From a virus, in IMG/VR virus record IMGVR_UViG_3300028025_004051, positions 1-22,705 of that record: a stretch of 22,705 nucleotides of DNA. One strand, given 5' to 3'. This document shows, in pieces, positions 14,200 to 22,624 of the stretch. A program made the translations under genes and the position numbers. Under the pieces are notes generated by a model. The model did not search any database. It was not told the DNA's origin and worked only from the letters and a program-made list of their open reading frames with translations. Every line of letters begins with the position of its first letter. The first letter of the stretch is position 1.

Positions 14200-14269
14200 G
14201 GCAGACTTCCCAGGGCGTGTGGAGCCTCTGCCGAGCCTTGTGTCCCCTTGCTATGCAAGTTCGCCCCTG
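14200..14269 (-). promoter_or_regulatory. Possible structured RNA leader with pseudoknot
   Basis: Between the 48-residue gene and the His-rich protein, the minus strand holds CAGGGGCG (14269-14262), a CTTGC-ATA-GCAAG hairpin (14259-14247), GGCAGA (14232-14227), CGCCCTG (14217-14211) and TCTGCC (14205-14200). The first pairs with the fourth (one bulge) and the third with the fifth, an interleaved pseudoknot. It is GC-rich in AT-rich surroundings and has no terminator T-run. It could be a cis-regulator of the His-rich protein, iscU and iscA genes, or a separate RNA. I match it to no known riboswitch. Confidence 0.4.
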
Positions 14270-14284
14270 CGAAAGCATATATAT

Positions 14285-14431
14285 TTAATTAATTCTACTG
14301 TAGTTTAACACCATACCGGAACCGTACATGCTTTCGGCAAGCATTTTACACTCCCAATCATTGTTTGCATTAACTACGACGTCGGCAGTTTGATACTGAT
14401 TAAGTCTAATCCAAACACGATATTGATACAT
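14285..14431 (-). CDS. 48-residue unknown protein
   Basis: Starts MYQYRVWIRLNQYQTADVVV and ends VLNYSRIN. A ribosome binding site (GGAG) lies at seven-base spacing inside the end of the cold-shock gene, only two bases before this ATG. The pattern of strand (YRVWIRL), strand (TADVVVNA), helix (WECKMLAESMYG) and strand (GMVLNYSRI) suggests a small alpha/beta domain. It is co-transcribed with the cold-shock protein. Function unknown; small proteins of this look occur in T4-like phages of aquatic bacteria. Confidence 0.75.
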   Translation of the reverse strand: MYQYRVWIRLNQYQTADVVVNANNDWECKMLAESMYGSGMVLNYSRIN

Positions 14432-14433
14432 AA

Positions 14434-14637
14434 TTAACTCCGTTGAATATTCTGAGCCTGTTTACCATTTGGACCATCTGTAACTTCAAATTGGACACGT
14501 TCGTCCGTTTTTAAAGTTCTATAGCCCTCCATTTGAATTTGGCTAAAATGTGCAAACACATCTTCACCTCCTTCATCTGGTACAATAAATCCAAAACCTT
14601 TGGAATTATTAAACCATTTTACTTTACCTTGTTGCAT
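14434..14637 (-). CDS. Cold-shock domain protein
   Basis: 67 residues, a complete CspA-type OB fold: GKVKWFNNSKGFGFI contains RNP1 (KGFGFI) and DVFAHFS contains RNP2 (VFAHF). These proteins bind single-stranded RNA and DNA and melt secondary structure in messages. AGAGGAAG precedes the ATG, behind a perfect sigma70 promoter, so strong early expression is likely. It opens the transcript running through the 48-residue protein and perhaps the His-rich, iscU and iscA genes. A phage copy could assist translation of phage messages or act as an antiterminator, as host CspA-family proteins do; which of these is unknown. Confidence 0.94.
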   Translation of the reverse strand: MQQGKVKWFNNSKGFGFIVPDEGGEDVFAHFSQIQMEGYRTLKTDERVQFEVTDGPNGKQAQNIQRS

Positions 14638-14657
14638 TACTGCTTCCTCTTGTTACT

Positions 14658-14686
14658 ATTATACTGGATTTTTACCAGTTTGTCAA
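14658..14686 (-). promoter_or_regulatory. Consensus sigma70 promoter of the cold-shock gene
   Basis: TTGACA (14686-14681), 17-bp spacer, TATAAT (14663-14658). The spacer itself holds a short inverted repeat, CTGG...CCAG. The -35 box lies just after the TAA of the hydrolase gene. Confidence 0.87.
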
Positions 14687-14689
14687 CCA

Positions 14690-15526
14690 TTATGTTTTAC
14701 TTGGGCGCCAACAACTTACCCAATTTGCGTTATTCGCACCTGTACCATTTGGATAAGATTTGGTTAAATCACCATCATCCGGGTTGTTTTTTCCGCCGCT
14801 AGGAGTTTGGTTACCTCCTACAAATGTGTATTTGCCATTTTGGGCAGTATAAACAAAGTTAACATGTCTATAACTCCAAAATGCGATGTCACCCGGCTGT
14901 GCTTGGTCTTTGGGAACTTGCGTAGCATTCCACTTTTCTGGATTGGTTGTGATAGCGGCTGCACTAGCAGTTTGGAAATATCGATAACCTGCACTCTTTA
15001 ATCCAAAATTAACAAAGCCCATGCACCAAGCTGTTTGGTCTGTAGTCCAAGGACCACTACTAGGATATCCTAGATTTTGCCATATACCTGTAATTGTTGG
15101 ATTGCTAGGTTTACCGCCTTGCCCAGTTTCTCTCCATTTACCTTGTGCTGCCTCATCGAGACATTTGTCTAAGAATGGAATAATACTAGAGAATGTAGTG
15201 TCAGTTGAAATTGTCGATGTAGCCGCAGTAGCAGTTGTAGCATCATCCGGTGTACCGGCATAGTTGCCTTTAACACCATCTGCGGCCGCACCTGCATTAT
15301 AATACTGATTAGGCTGACCGTTCTGAGCAGAGACATAGGTATTAACCTGGCTTGCTACTTCTTCTGCTACTAGTGGATCTAACTCCACTGCTACAGATAC
15401 GCTGATGCCACCAAAGGTTCCACTACCGCCCGGCGATAGCCAAAGAGCTATCGGTACATTATTAGCGTAGACGTTGCCGCTGTGATAAACGTCACTGAGT
15501 CGGCCTGAACCTGGAATGTATGGCAT
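14690..15526 (-). CDS. Tail-associated or lytic hydrolase, CHAP/NlpC-P60-like
   Basis: 278 residues. The C-terminal 150 residues resemble CHAP-like cell wall hydrolases: a Cys in TAWCMGFVNFGLKSAGY, then QPGDIAFWSYRHVNFVYT with the His, and FVGGNQT. The Cys-His pair could cut peptidoglycan peptides. The N-terminal 40 residues (GSGRLSDVYHSGNVYANNV) have the look of a PAAR or baseplate-tip domain, joined by an Ala/Thr-rich linker (about 75-110). That and the virion-like genes before it favour a tail-tip enzyme over a free endolysin; no signal peptide is seen. AGGAGA precedes the ATG. The hydrolase call is moderate; the PAAR-like reading is tentative. Confidence 0.75.
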   Translation of the reverse strand: MPYIPGSGRLSDVYHSGNVYANNVPIALWLSPGGSGTFGGISVSVAVELDPLVAEEVASQVNTYVSAQNGQPNQYYNAGAAADGVKGNYAGTPDDATTATAATSTISTDTTFSSIIPFLDKCLDEAAQGKWRETGQGGKPSNPTITGIWQNLGYPSSGPWTTDQTAWCMGFVNFGLKSAGYRYFQTASAAAITTNPEKWNATQVPKDQAQPGDIAFWSYRHVNFVYTAQNGKYTFVGGNQTPSGGKNNPDDGDLTKSYPNGTGANNANWVSCWRPSKT

Positions 15527-15546
15527 ATTAATCTCCTATCATATAT

Positions 15547-15834
15547 TTACGATAAGGCAATGCCAGTTGTTCCCTGTACATATTGATCTGCGGCGCTCTT
15601 TTCAGCAGGTACCATAACAATGATATGACTATGTTTGATAGTAACATTGTCACTGCCACCTAAGAACATAAACGGCATCATGCCCAGTCCTTGTGCGCCA
15701 ATGCTTACACTTTTAGGTCTGTTTAGTTTAACATACTCAGCAGTATCTTCATCTAAGCGTCCGATGATTTCTTCGCCGGAAATTAATTTAATGCTCACTG
15801 TGTCACCAGTGGCTGCGGGTTTTTGAATTAACAT
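15547..15834 (-). CDS. Small Sm-like beta-barrel protein
   Basis: 95 residues. The pattern TVSIKLISGEEIIGRLDEDTAEYVKLNRPKS followed by two hydrophobic strands (FMFLGGSDNVTI and SHIIVMVPA) is what an Sm/LSm-type barrel gives, with GEEIIGRL at the position of the Sm1 glycine turn. Similar short proteins are common in T4-like phages next to structural genes. Whether it binds RNA like Hfq or is a structural or chaperone protein is not known. Its ATG follows one base after the stop of the preceding virion-like gene. Confidence 0.68.
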   Translation of the reverse strand: MLIQKPAATGDTVSIKLISGEEIIGRLDEDTAEYVKLNRPKSVSIGAQGLGMMPFMFLGGSDNVTIKHSHIIVMVPAEKSAADQYVQGTTGIALS

Positions 15835-15835
15835 T

Positions 15836-16309
15836 TTATTCCTCGTTTTCTTTTTTAGGTATTTCGCATAAAGCTTCGAGCGTTTTATAATGCTCGTAGG
15901 CTTTTTTAAGAGCCGCGAAGTGCTCTAGTTTTGCAGGGTCAGGTTGAAGTATGGCAAGACGATCATTGATTGATTCTAATGTCTTAGCAATGCTAACACC
16001 TTTGATCTTAACATCGCCTTCGAAGTCTGCATCACCCCTAACACTCAATGAGCTTTGAGTAGATCCAGCCCAGTTTATATTACTCCAGCTAGTACCATTT
16101 GATCCACTGCTGGTTAGAAAGCTACCAGAGCTGCCAATTGCACCATAGTTACTACTGCTACTACCACTAATGGTTATACTAGGTGGTATATTACTATAAG
16201 AGTAATTGTAGGAGTTCATACTACTAGTATCTATAGTGATACTGTCATATTCTACACCACTGGATAGATCAATGGTGTTTTCATCTACAATGGGCTCTTC
16301 ATCAGCCAT
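15836..16309 (-). CDS. Virion-associated coiled-coil protein
   Basis: 157 residues. An acidic start is followed by a Ser/Gly/Asn-rich low-complexity middle (about 25-90). Then LSVRGDADFEGDVKIKGVSIAKTL, a short beta repeat seen in phage fibre-like proteins, leads into a charged helical tail (SINDRLAILQPDPAKLEHFAALKKAYEHYKTLEAL) that is probably a trimeric or dimeric coiled coil. This design fits a minor virion, neck or fibre protein. The start overlaps the glutaredoxin stop by eight bases. Exact position in the particle is unknown. Confidence 0.72.
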   Translation of the reverse strand: MADEEPIVDENTIDLSSGVEYDSITIDTSSMNSYNYSYSNIPPSITISGSSSSNYGAIGSSGSFLTSSGSNGTSWSNINWAGSTQSSLSVRGDADFEGDVKIKGVSIAKTLESINDRLAILQPDPAKLEHFAALKKAYEHYKTLEALCEIPKKENEE

Positions 16310-16529
16310 TTAGGTGCGCCTTTAGTTCAGTGAAGCCACCGATAAGTTTATCATCGATAAAGATCTGCGGCACTGTTCTTGCTGTAGGTACAGCTTCTAA
16401 TAATTCTTCTTTAGAGTATCCATCACCGATTTTCTTTTCTTCAAATGGGATGCCTCTTTGTTTTAATAATGCCTTTGCCTGATCGCAAAATGGGCAGTGG
16501 TACTTCGACCACACAATTGCTTGAGTCAT
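16302..16529 (-). CDS. Glutaredoxin
   Basis: 75 residues from the ATG at 16529, which has AGGAAG at good spacing; a longer in-frame extension upstream runs into nrdB. The redox site CPFC follows the first strand (AIVWSKYHCPFCDQA), and TVPQIFIDDKLIGGF supplies the cis-Pro and glutathione-binding turn. It starts ten bases after nrdB ends, so it most likely reduces the phage ribonucleotide reductase, the job of NrdC in T4. Confidence 0.93.
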   Translation of the reverse strand: MTQAIVWSKYHCPFCDQAKALLKQRGIPFEEKKIGDGYSKEELLEAVPTARTVPQIFIDDKLIGGFTELKAHLNG

Positions 16530-16539
16530 TTTTACTTCC

Positions 16540-17640
16540 TTATAGATCTGGTAATTCTTCGTAGCTAACTGAGTCACTCATAACACCAATAACATAATTA
16601 GTTGATTCAGTTTCCTGGAGAGCACTTTGTTTCTTGTTGATGTTAACATGTTTGTTAAACCATGGAATAGGACTCATCTTAGGATGGTCTTCAAGATACT
16701 TAATGCCAATTTCTTTTAGTCTTGTAAATGCTGTATAGTCAACAAAGTCTTTTAAGATGCTGGCGTTTAATCCAATGACCACACCTTTCTTGAACAAGTA
16801 ATCGGCCCAGGCTTTTTCTTCTTGAATAACTTCCATGTACATGGTATAGACTTCTTCTTGGCATTCTTCTTCTAACTTAATAAAATCTGGATCGTCTTTT
16901 CCTGCATTGTTGATCAACCAGGCAGTCCAGTCAGCATGTAGAATTTCATCTTGTAGGATCAAGCTGATGATGTTACCATTACCGATATAGATCTTGTTCT
17001 CTACCATGGCCAGTGATGTGGCGAAGGATACCATGAAACGTAGGGCTTCGAGTGCGTATGAAGCATGTAAGGCCAACCATATGGCTCGCTTGTGAGCGTG
17101 GAGTCCAATGTCTTCACCCAACTCTTTACGGCAGTTAAGCTGATGAAGATCCTCATAGTAACGACCAATGTTAGCAGCCATGCCAACAATTTCAGCTGTG
17201 TCGTGAATCTTGTTAAATTCTTCTTTAGGTACTCCATATACGTTCCTAATAATATGTGAATAAGACTTGCTGTGAATATTTGTTTCAAAGAAGCTCCAGT
17301 TACTGACCAGTGCTTCTAATTCAGGAACACTGATTACAGGGCTGAATACTTGATTAGGCGCACGACCTTGGATACTATCTAAGGCTGTTTGACGTAGTAG
17401 GTTGCTGGTAAAAATATGCTTGACAGCATCACTGGCATCTTTGTGATCCATCTTGTCTTTGGTAAGACTGATTTCTTCTGGCACCCAGAAGAAGCCACGA
17501 GCAAGTTCTTCATACTTGGCAATTTTAGGATACTTGACTTCTTCAAAACGCTGAACTGTTACTGGTCCAGCAGGATCCAAGAACATAGTGCGCTTCAAAT
17601 AGTTTGTCTGTTTACTTAGATTGTATTGTGCTTTTGACAT
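16540..17640 (-). CDS. nrdB: Ribonucleotide reductase class Ia, beta subunit
   Basis: 366 residues from the ATG at 17640; the open frame upstream of it is not protein-like. The diiron and radical residues match E. coli NrdB: LDSIQG (first Asp ligand), FFETNIHSKSY (Glu, His and the radical Tyr), VSFATSLAMVE (Glu) and LQDEILH (Glu and His). The C-terminal tail DSVSYEELPDL should dock into NrdA. It supplies the tyrosyl radical for making deoxynucleotides. An unknown gene lies between nrdA and nrdB, and glutaredoxin follows. Confidence 0.96.
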   Translation of the reverse strand: MSKAQYNLSKQTNYLKRTMFLDPAGPVTVQRFEEVKYPKIAKYEELARGFFWVPEEISLTKDKMDHKDASDAVKHIFTSNLLRQTALDSIQGRAPNQVFSPVISVPELEALVSNWSFFETNIHSKSYSHIIRNVYGVPKEEFNKIHDTAEIVGMAANIGRYYEDLHQLNCRKELGEDIGLHAHKRAIWLALHASYALEALRFMVSFATSLAMVENKIYIGNGNIISLILQDEILHADWTAWLINNAGKDDPDFIKLEEECQEEVYTMYMEVIQEEKAWADYLFKKGVVIGLNASILKDFVDYTAFTRLKEIGIKYLEDHPKMSPIPWFNKHVNINKKQSALQETESTNYVIGVMSDSVSYEELPDL

Positions 17641-17641
17641 A

Positions 17642-18043
17642 TTAAATAACCAATTCCTGCCATGATGCTGAATCATTGGACCATATGTACTTCTTCCCGT
17701 CATCAGGTGGAGGTGATGGTGGTTCCCATCCGCATATTGTTTCATTAAATACCCATCCATTAGGATGAGAGAATCCCATAGCCTGTGCAATTCGAGCTGC
17801 ACGTTCTTCTTCGGTATACCCAATTTCAGTATGCACATCACGCACAACATCGTCCGACTGCAATTGATAGATAGATTCAATTCTCACATATGGACCAGAA
17901 ATAGGCGCTTGTACTCTCTCAAACACTTTCAATGTGTTTGGAAGATTGGCAGGATCGAATTGAGGATTGACCTGTCTTAGATTGTCTTCTAGAATTGGAT
18001 GTCCTTCAATTTTACCATCAATATATTGTATATATAACTTCAT
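17642..18043 (-). CDS. Unknown protein between nrdA and nrdB
   Basis: 133 residues starting MKLYIQYIDGKIEGHPI, chosen for AAAGGAAA at good spacing; an upstream in-frame start would overlap nrdA. A compact N-terminal half is followed by a helix (YTEEERAARIAQAM) and a C-terminal tail GWEPPSPPPDDGKKYIWSNDSASWQEL, with proline-rich and tryptophan-containing repeats like those at the ends of phage fibre-adhesin and tail-related proteins. It may be a virion protein that happens to lie within the nucleotide genes. I do not recognise a family with known function. Confidence 0.72.
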   Translation of the reverse strand: MKLYIQYIDGKIEGHPILEDNLRQVNPQFDPANLPNTLKVFERVQAPISGPYVRIESIYQLQSDDVVRDVHTEIGYTEEERAARIAQAMGFSHPNGWVFNETICGWEPPSPPPDDGKKYIWSNDSASWQELVI

Positions 18044-18053
18044 TTTATTTCCT

Positions 18054-20378
18054 TTATAATTTACACGCTTCGCAGTCATCGTCTAATTCTTCATAGACTG
18101 TTACTGGAGAAAGTGTAATTGCACTACTTGTATTTGTCATGTCGGCCTTGGCGCCAACTTTATTAATTAAACTATAGTATATAGTCTTTAAGCCCCATCT
18201 GTAAGCCAACATTAAATTTTTGGCAATTACAGTTGCTGGAACTTTTCCACCTTGATAATTTGCAGGATTATAGAATGTATTAGTTGACAAACTTTGGTCA
18301 ATGTAAACAGCCAATACTGCCGCTGTTTTCAAATAGTCAACACAATCTTTCTGGTCCCACATTAATTGATAACGGTTCTTTAGACGCTTGTATTCCGGTA
18401 CTACCTGCACAAACGATCCTGCCTTTGATTCTTTAACAGAAATCATTTCCATAGGCATTTCAATTCCGTTAGTACTATTTAATACTACTGAGCTAGATTC
18501 AACAGGGGCTACTGCCATCAATGTTGCATTGCGAATACCGTACTTGATCATGCGAGCACGTAGTGGTTCCCAATCCATGCTAGGTGTAAAGTCTGTTAAT
18601 TCATTAACGCCTGCTTTACGTCTCTCCCAGGGGAATACTCCCTTACCATAGTATGTGTATTCACTACGTGTACATGGGCCGCGTTCTTGGGCCAGTTCTA
18701 CACTTGCTTCAGTGAGGTAGTATGCTTGATGTTCCATCCAACGTTTAACTTCTGCCAAAGCTTCGTCGGTTCCATATTTGAAACTTTTACGAGCATGCCA
18801 GTAAGCTAGATTAGTAATGCCAACACCTAGCGGTTCAAAATCTTGATTAGCCAGTTTACTTTGTACGCTTAAGAAGTCTTGATAGTTTAGTAGGTTACTT
18901 AGTGAACGAACTAGAACACGGCAAGCCTTTCTCATTTCTTGTGGATTGCGGAACGCACCCCAGTTGATTGACCCAAGAGTACAAAGAGCAATTCGCCCCT
19001 CTGGATCTTCAATTCTCTGGAAAGGACGGGTGGGTAAAAGTATCTCTTGGCATAGGTTCGATTGATATATCGGATCCAAGGTTGTATCAAATGGCCCTTG
19101 ATTGATGACGTTGTCGATGTTGACAAGATAAATGCGCCCAGTATCAGTGCGTTCTTTAAGAATTCCATTTTTGAATATCTCATCCGCTGATACAACTTTC
19201 TTTTTCTTTGTCTTATCTTGCTCATATTGTAGATACAACTTTTCAAATTCTGCACTATTGCGGTAGTAGGCCTCGTACAAGTCTGGAACTTCTGCTGGGT
19301 CAAACAAACTCATTGTTTCGCCACGTTTGTAACGATTCCAGAACATGGCGTTAACTACTACGCTATAGTCCATCTGACGTACACGAGTTTCGTCTGTTCC
19401 TTGATTGTTCTTTAATACAATAAGGTCTTCGAACTGTGCATGCCAGACAGGGAACGTGACTGTACAGCTGGCGTTGCGTATGCCGCCTTGACTGCATGAT
19501 CTTAAATCGGCAAACCATTTCTTCAAGAATGGTACTAGACCCGTGTGTTTGATTTCACCATTGCGAATTGGGGCGCCTAAGGGGCGAATTCTACCTATTT
19601 CGAGACCAATTCCGGCTCGTTTTGAGGCATATTTGGCCATCATTTCGCCTGCGGCGAATATCGAATCAAGGGTATCGTCACTGCTAATAAGCACACAACT
19701 ACTGAACTGTTTAGTTGTAGTACCGAGGCCAGCGAGCACAGGAGTAGCGAGAGTAAAATGACCATCGGACGCACATTCATAATATTCCTTAACTAATTTT
19801 AATCTAGTTTCTTTGGGTTCGTTGTGGAAAGCAGTTGCGGCAGCAATAGCATAACGCACCTGTGGTGTTTCATAGATCTGGCCTGTAGCACGATTTTGTA
19901 CAAGATACTTTTCTGCTAGCTGGGCAATGGCAGCAAATGTATAACCTTCGTCCTTGTCGTGGTCTAGGAATAGGTCAATGATCTTCCACTCATCTTCAGT
20001 GTACCAATCTAATAGTTCACTGGTATACATTCCTGCGGTTACATTCTTTTTTACGATTTCATATAGTGGTGGAGGATCATAGGTACCATATACTTCTTTG
20101 CGTAACATACTAACACGCTGACGACCTGCTACGTATTGATAGTTAACATTGTTAATTTCTGGATTTTCAGTTTCGTCGATTAGGTTAACCATAGCTTTTA
20201 GCAGTAGCTCGTCTATGGTCTGTGTAGTCATGCCGTCGTGAAGTTCTATTTGAGCCTTGATCTCAATCATCGACGGACTAACTCCATCAATGCCTCTGCA
20301 GCCGTAGGCTACCTGTCTCTGTATTTTTGCGATATCTAACGGGACACGTTCCCCGTTACGCTTGACCACTGTGATCAT
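18054..20378 (-). CDS. nrdA: Ribonucleotide reductase class Ia, alpha subunit
   Basis: 774 residues, close to the E. coli length of 761. An N-terminal ATP-cone-like region (VVKRNGERVPLDIAKI) precedes the barrel. Active-site residues are seen: C228 (FSSC), C443 and E445 (SNLCQE) and C466 (IALC); the radical-transfer Tyr pair is in LKTIYY near the C-terminus; the shuttle cysteines C769 and C772 are in the CEACKL tail. GAGG lies eight bases before the ATG. With NrdB and glutaredoxin it forms a complete aerobic dNTP supply set under phage control. Confidence 0.97.
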   Translation of the reverse strand: MITVVKRNGERVPLDIAKIQRQVAYGCRGIDGVSPSMIEIKAQIELHDGMTTQTIDELLLKAMVNLIDETENPEINNVNYQYVAGRQRVSMLRKEVYGTYDPPPLYEIVKKNVTAGMYTSELLDWYTEDEWKIIDLFLDHDKDEGYTFAAIAQLAEKYLVQNRATGQIYETPQVRYAIAAATAFHNEPKETRLKLVKEYYECASDGHFTLATPVLAGLGTTTKQFSSCVLISSDDTLDSIFAAGEMMAKYASKRAGIGLEIGRIRPLGAPIRNGEIKHTGLVPFLKKWFADLRSCSQGGIRNASCTVTFPVWHAQFEDLIVLKNNQGTDETRVRQMDYSVVVNAMFWNRYKRGETMSLFDPAEVPDLYEAYYRNSAEFEKLYLQYEQDKTKKKKVVSADEIFKNGILKERTDTGRIYLVNIDNVINQGPFDTTLDPIYQSNLCQEILLPTRPFQRIEDPEGRIALCTLGSINWGAFRNPQEMRKACRVLVRSLSNLLNYQDFLSVQSKLANQDFEPLGVGITNLAYWHARKSFKYGTDEALAEVKRWMEHQAYYLTEASVELAQERGPCTRSEYTYYGKGVFPWERRKAGVNELTDFTPSMDWEPLRARMIKYGIRNATLMAVAPVESSSVVLNSTNGIEMPMEMISVKESKAGSFVQVVPEYKRLKNRYQLMWDQKDCVDYLKTAAVLAVYIDQSLSTNTFYNPANYQGGKVPATVIAKNLMLAYRWGLKTIYYSLINKVGAKADMTNTSSAITLSPVTVYEELDDDCEACKL

Positions 20379-20412
20379 TAAGTAACCTCTTTTTGTTGTT
20401 CTAGGTTGATAT

Positions 20413-20847
20413 TTACCTTGGGGCGCTAACTTCTATTAGATTTTCTAGTCTAAATGAGTCAGGTACTTCAGGCGTAGGAATTGGCCCATTATCACTGTAG
20501 TTTATAACCCAATTGTCATCAATATATAATAGATTATACTGCCTTGTGCGAGCAGAGTCAACTAATGTTCTTAGTTCAATCTTACTACTTTGATATTTTT
20601 TTGTCAGTTTTAAAGTCCAACCGATCATTAGTGCTTTGGTAAAATCATCATATTTGTTTTCTTCAATGATTTCCCACGGACTAGGCCAGCTTTGTTGGTA
20701 ATACGGATCTACACTTCTGTTATGGGGCGTGAAAGGAGCTCGATGCCAAAAATCCCATACCTCTTGTAAAGGGTCATTAGCCTCGTCTAGCTTTCTTCTA
20801 TGATTTGCCCACTCTGTTAATCTACTATCTACAGGTTGGTTAAACAT
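20413..20847 (-). CDS. Conserved unknown phage protein
   Basis: 144 residues rich in aromatic residues: WANHRRKLDEANDPLQEVWDFWHRAPF, then SWPSPWEIIEENKYDDFTKALMIGWTLKL. The look is that of a soluble protein shared by T4-like phages of cyanobacteria and other aquatic hosts, usually left without a function. AAGGAAA precedes the ATG and the gene follows the tail fibre by eight bases. It ends SAPR in front of nrdA. It may be a virion or assembly factor by neighbourhood. Confidence 0.75.
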   Translation of the reverse strand: MFNQPVDSRLTEWANHRRKLDEANDPLQEVWDFWHRAPFTPHNRSVDPYYQQSWPSPWEIIEENKYDDFTKALMIGWTLKLTKKYQSSKIELRTLVDSARTRQYNLLYIDDNWVINYSDNGPIPTPEVPDSFRLENLIEVSAPR

Positions 20848-20855
20848 TAATTTCC

Positions 20856-22622
20856 TTACAGCATTAATTTTGTTTGAAGTTCTACTTGCACTGCTGATGT
20901 CAATGTGGGATTAACACCAATCAGTTCGTAATATTTATATGTAGGGTCTAAGGCTATTCCCCAATATAATCCACCGTCGGTTACAGATACATTATATTCA
21001 TCAAACAATTGCACGTCTGATGGTGTAGATCCGGGCCTAATATAAACCTGTAATGTTCCCATCTTGTTAACAGTTGCATCGTATGAAGTGCAATTGTATT
21101 TTAAAGATAGATACTGTGCGTTGCCTGTTATAGGTAAGCGCATGATAGTTGTCGAAGTAAATGCAGCCAAAGTTGCTGTAGATACTGAATTAAGATCGAT
21201 AGTTGCTCTTCCCTCTATCAACGGATAATATGTATAAGTTGAACCAAGATTCTGATTATGGAAGTATTCTCTACCAAAATAATCATTGACACTGGCGTTG
21301 CCTGGAGTGGCAAATTTTATAACAGATGTTCCGTTACTAGCACTGCCTTCTGACACGCCTCGATCACCTACTCTAATAAATGAATTATTTTCGCTGACAT
21401 GGAATGTAGGCACTCCGCTTCTATTCGCTCCGACAAAAATTCCTTGGTTGTAAATGTTTTGGAATTTATTGTTTACAATTCGAGCGTAAGTAGGACCAGT
21501 TGTTGCTACTACATCTGTAGTGGTACTAAATGCAATACCATAGGTTGAATATTTAAAACTATTATTTTGAATTACAATATGATTTGTATCATAGTTTGAT
21601 CTTACATCATAATATAGGCCTTCAAATTGACAATGGTCAATTAAAATATTTTCAGATGTACATGCGTTATATCCTCTAATATCTATTCCTGTATAGCCTG
21701 GTCCAACAGCTGGATTAAGCAAGGATGTATATGTACCTTGGAATTTTACTTCACGGATAACTGCATTGTCTACACAGTCTAAACTGATAAGAGCAAGACT
21801 TGGATTAACTAAACTGGATGTAGTATATCGAAGAGTCATTCCTTCGATGTGAATATTCTTAGGTTGCCCTGGACCAGTTATTGATAGCGTAGTACTATTT
21901 GTGTTAGCAGCATCAAACTCACCTTGGTCGTAGTTATTTTCAGAATGCTCACTTCTTCTTCCTTTCCAATCAACTGTTTGAAAAATACCAGTACCGGCAG
22001 TTACATCTTCAATAATTGTCTTATCTATACCTTCACCGATAATAACAGTGTCTCTAGGAATTTTTAATGTTTGGCCAATTCTATAAACACCGGCAGGGAA
22101 GAACAACTTTTTATTATATCTTAATGAACGCTCAGTATCATATTGAGTAGCAGTATTGTAAACATCCATGTCTAAAAATAAATGATCAATGGCTGTTTGT
22201 AGGGCGATACTGCAATCAATGGCTTCTGTTGCAGTAGAAGTAACTACTCCAAAATCTGCAACACTGACAAAATCATCTAATTTATTCTGAACACTTCTTA
22301 TTACCCTATCGTTGCCTGTAGGAGCTAAACCGTTAACGTATGTTGAAGAAGTAATTGTTTCTGCATGATCAACGTTCCAAACATAGTTTGTCGTGGTGTT
22401 GAGCATTCCGTTAGAAACAAAGCTAGTAAACAGACGTATATCATTTTCTGTTAAGACTCGTATATTAGTATCACGAGCTCCACCGTCTTCTCTCTTTAAA
22501 CCAATATATAAATTTTCAGTATCTTCCGCCCAAGCAAATTCACCACCTGCAAGCTGTGGAATTCCTGTTTGATTTTCACGTCCTCGGCGGACTTGTATTT
22601 TTGCTATCTCAATAACGGCCAT
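20856..22622 (-). CDS. Tail fibre or tailspike with beta-helix domain
   Basis: 588 residues. The N-terminal 55 residues (IAKIQVRRGRENQTGIPQL, then GEFAWAEDTENLYIG) match the phage tail hub module found on many fibres and the major tropism determinant. DFVSVADFGV then LFFPAGVYRIGQTLKIPRD and VIIGEG begin a pectate-lyase-like right-handed beta-helix of Asn-rich coils (IVIQNNSFKYS, ARIVNNKFQNI). The last 130 residues look like a separate beta domain. It probably binds or cleaves host surface glycan; catalytic acids cannot be picked out by eye. A late-promoter motif and a hairpin over the ribosome binding site precede it. Confidence 0.9.
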   Translation of the reverse strand: MAVIEIAKIQVRRGRENQTGIPQLAGGEFAWAEDTENLYIGLKREDGGARDTNIRVLTENDIRLFTSFVSNGMLNTTTNYVWNVDHAETITSSTYVNGLAPTGNDRVIRSVQNKLDDFVSVADFGVVTSTATEAIDCSIALQTAIDHLFLDMDVYNTATQYDTERSLRYNKKLFFPAGVYRIGQTLKIPRDTVIIGEGIDKTIIEDVTAGTGIFQTVDWKGRRSEHSENNYDQGEFDAANTNSTTLSITGPGQPKNIHIEGMTLRYTTSSLVNPSLALISLDCVDNAVIREVKFQGTYTSLLNPAVGPGYTGIDIRGYNACTSENILIDHCQFEGLYYDVRSNYDTNHIVIQNNSFKYSTYGIAFSTTTDVVATTGPTYARIVNNKFQNIYNQGIFVGANRSGVPTFHVSENNSFIRVGDRGVSEGSASNGTSVIKFATPGNASVNDYFGREYFHNQNLGSTYTYYPLIEGRATIDLNSVSTATLAAFTSTTIMRLPITGNAQYLSLKYNCTSYDATVNKMGTLQVYIRPGSTPSDVQLFDEYNVSVTDGGLYWGIALDPTYKYYELIGVNPTLTSAVQVELQTKLML

Positions 22623-22624
22623 GG

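Noticed and set aside
13104-20418. Repeated TAAATA at gene ends (13109, 14285, 15547, 20413)
   Set aside because: These arise from TAA stops followed by ATA and lack the preceding A of NATAAATA. Too weak to call promoters.
20932-20939. Exact TATAAATA late box on the minus strand inside the tail-fibre gene
   Set aside because: It lies in coding sequence (Tyr-Lys-Tyr) about 85 bases before the next gene. It could drive the 144-residue gene but a chance codon match is as likely, so it is not listed as a promoter.
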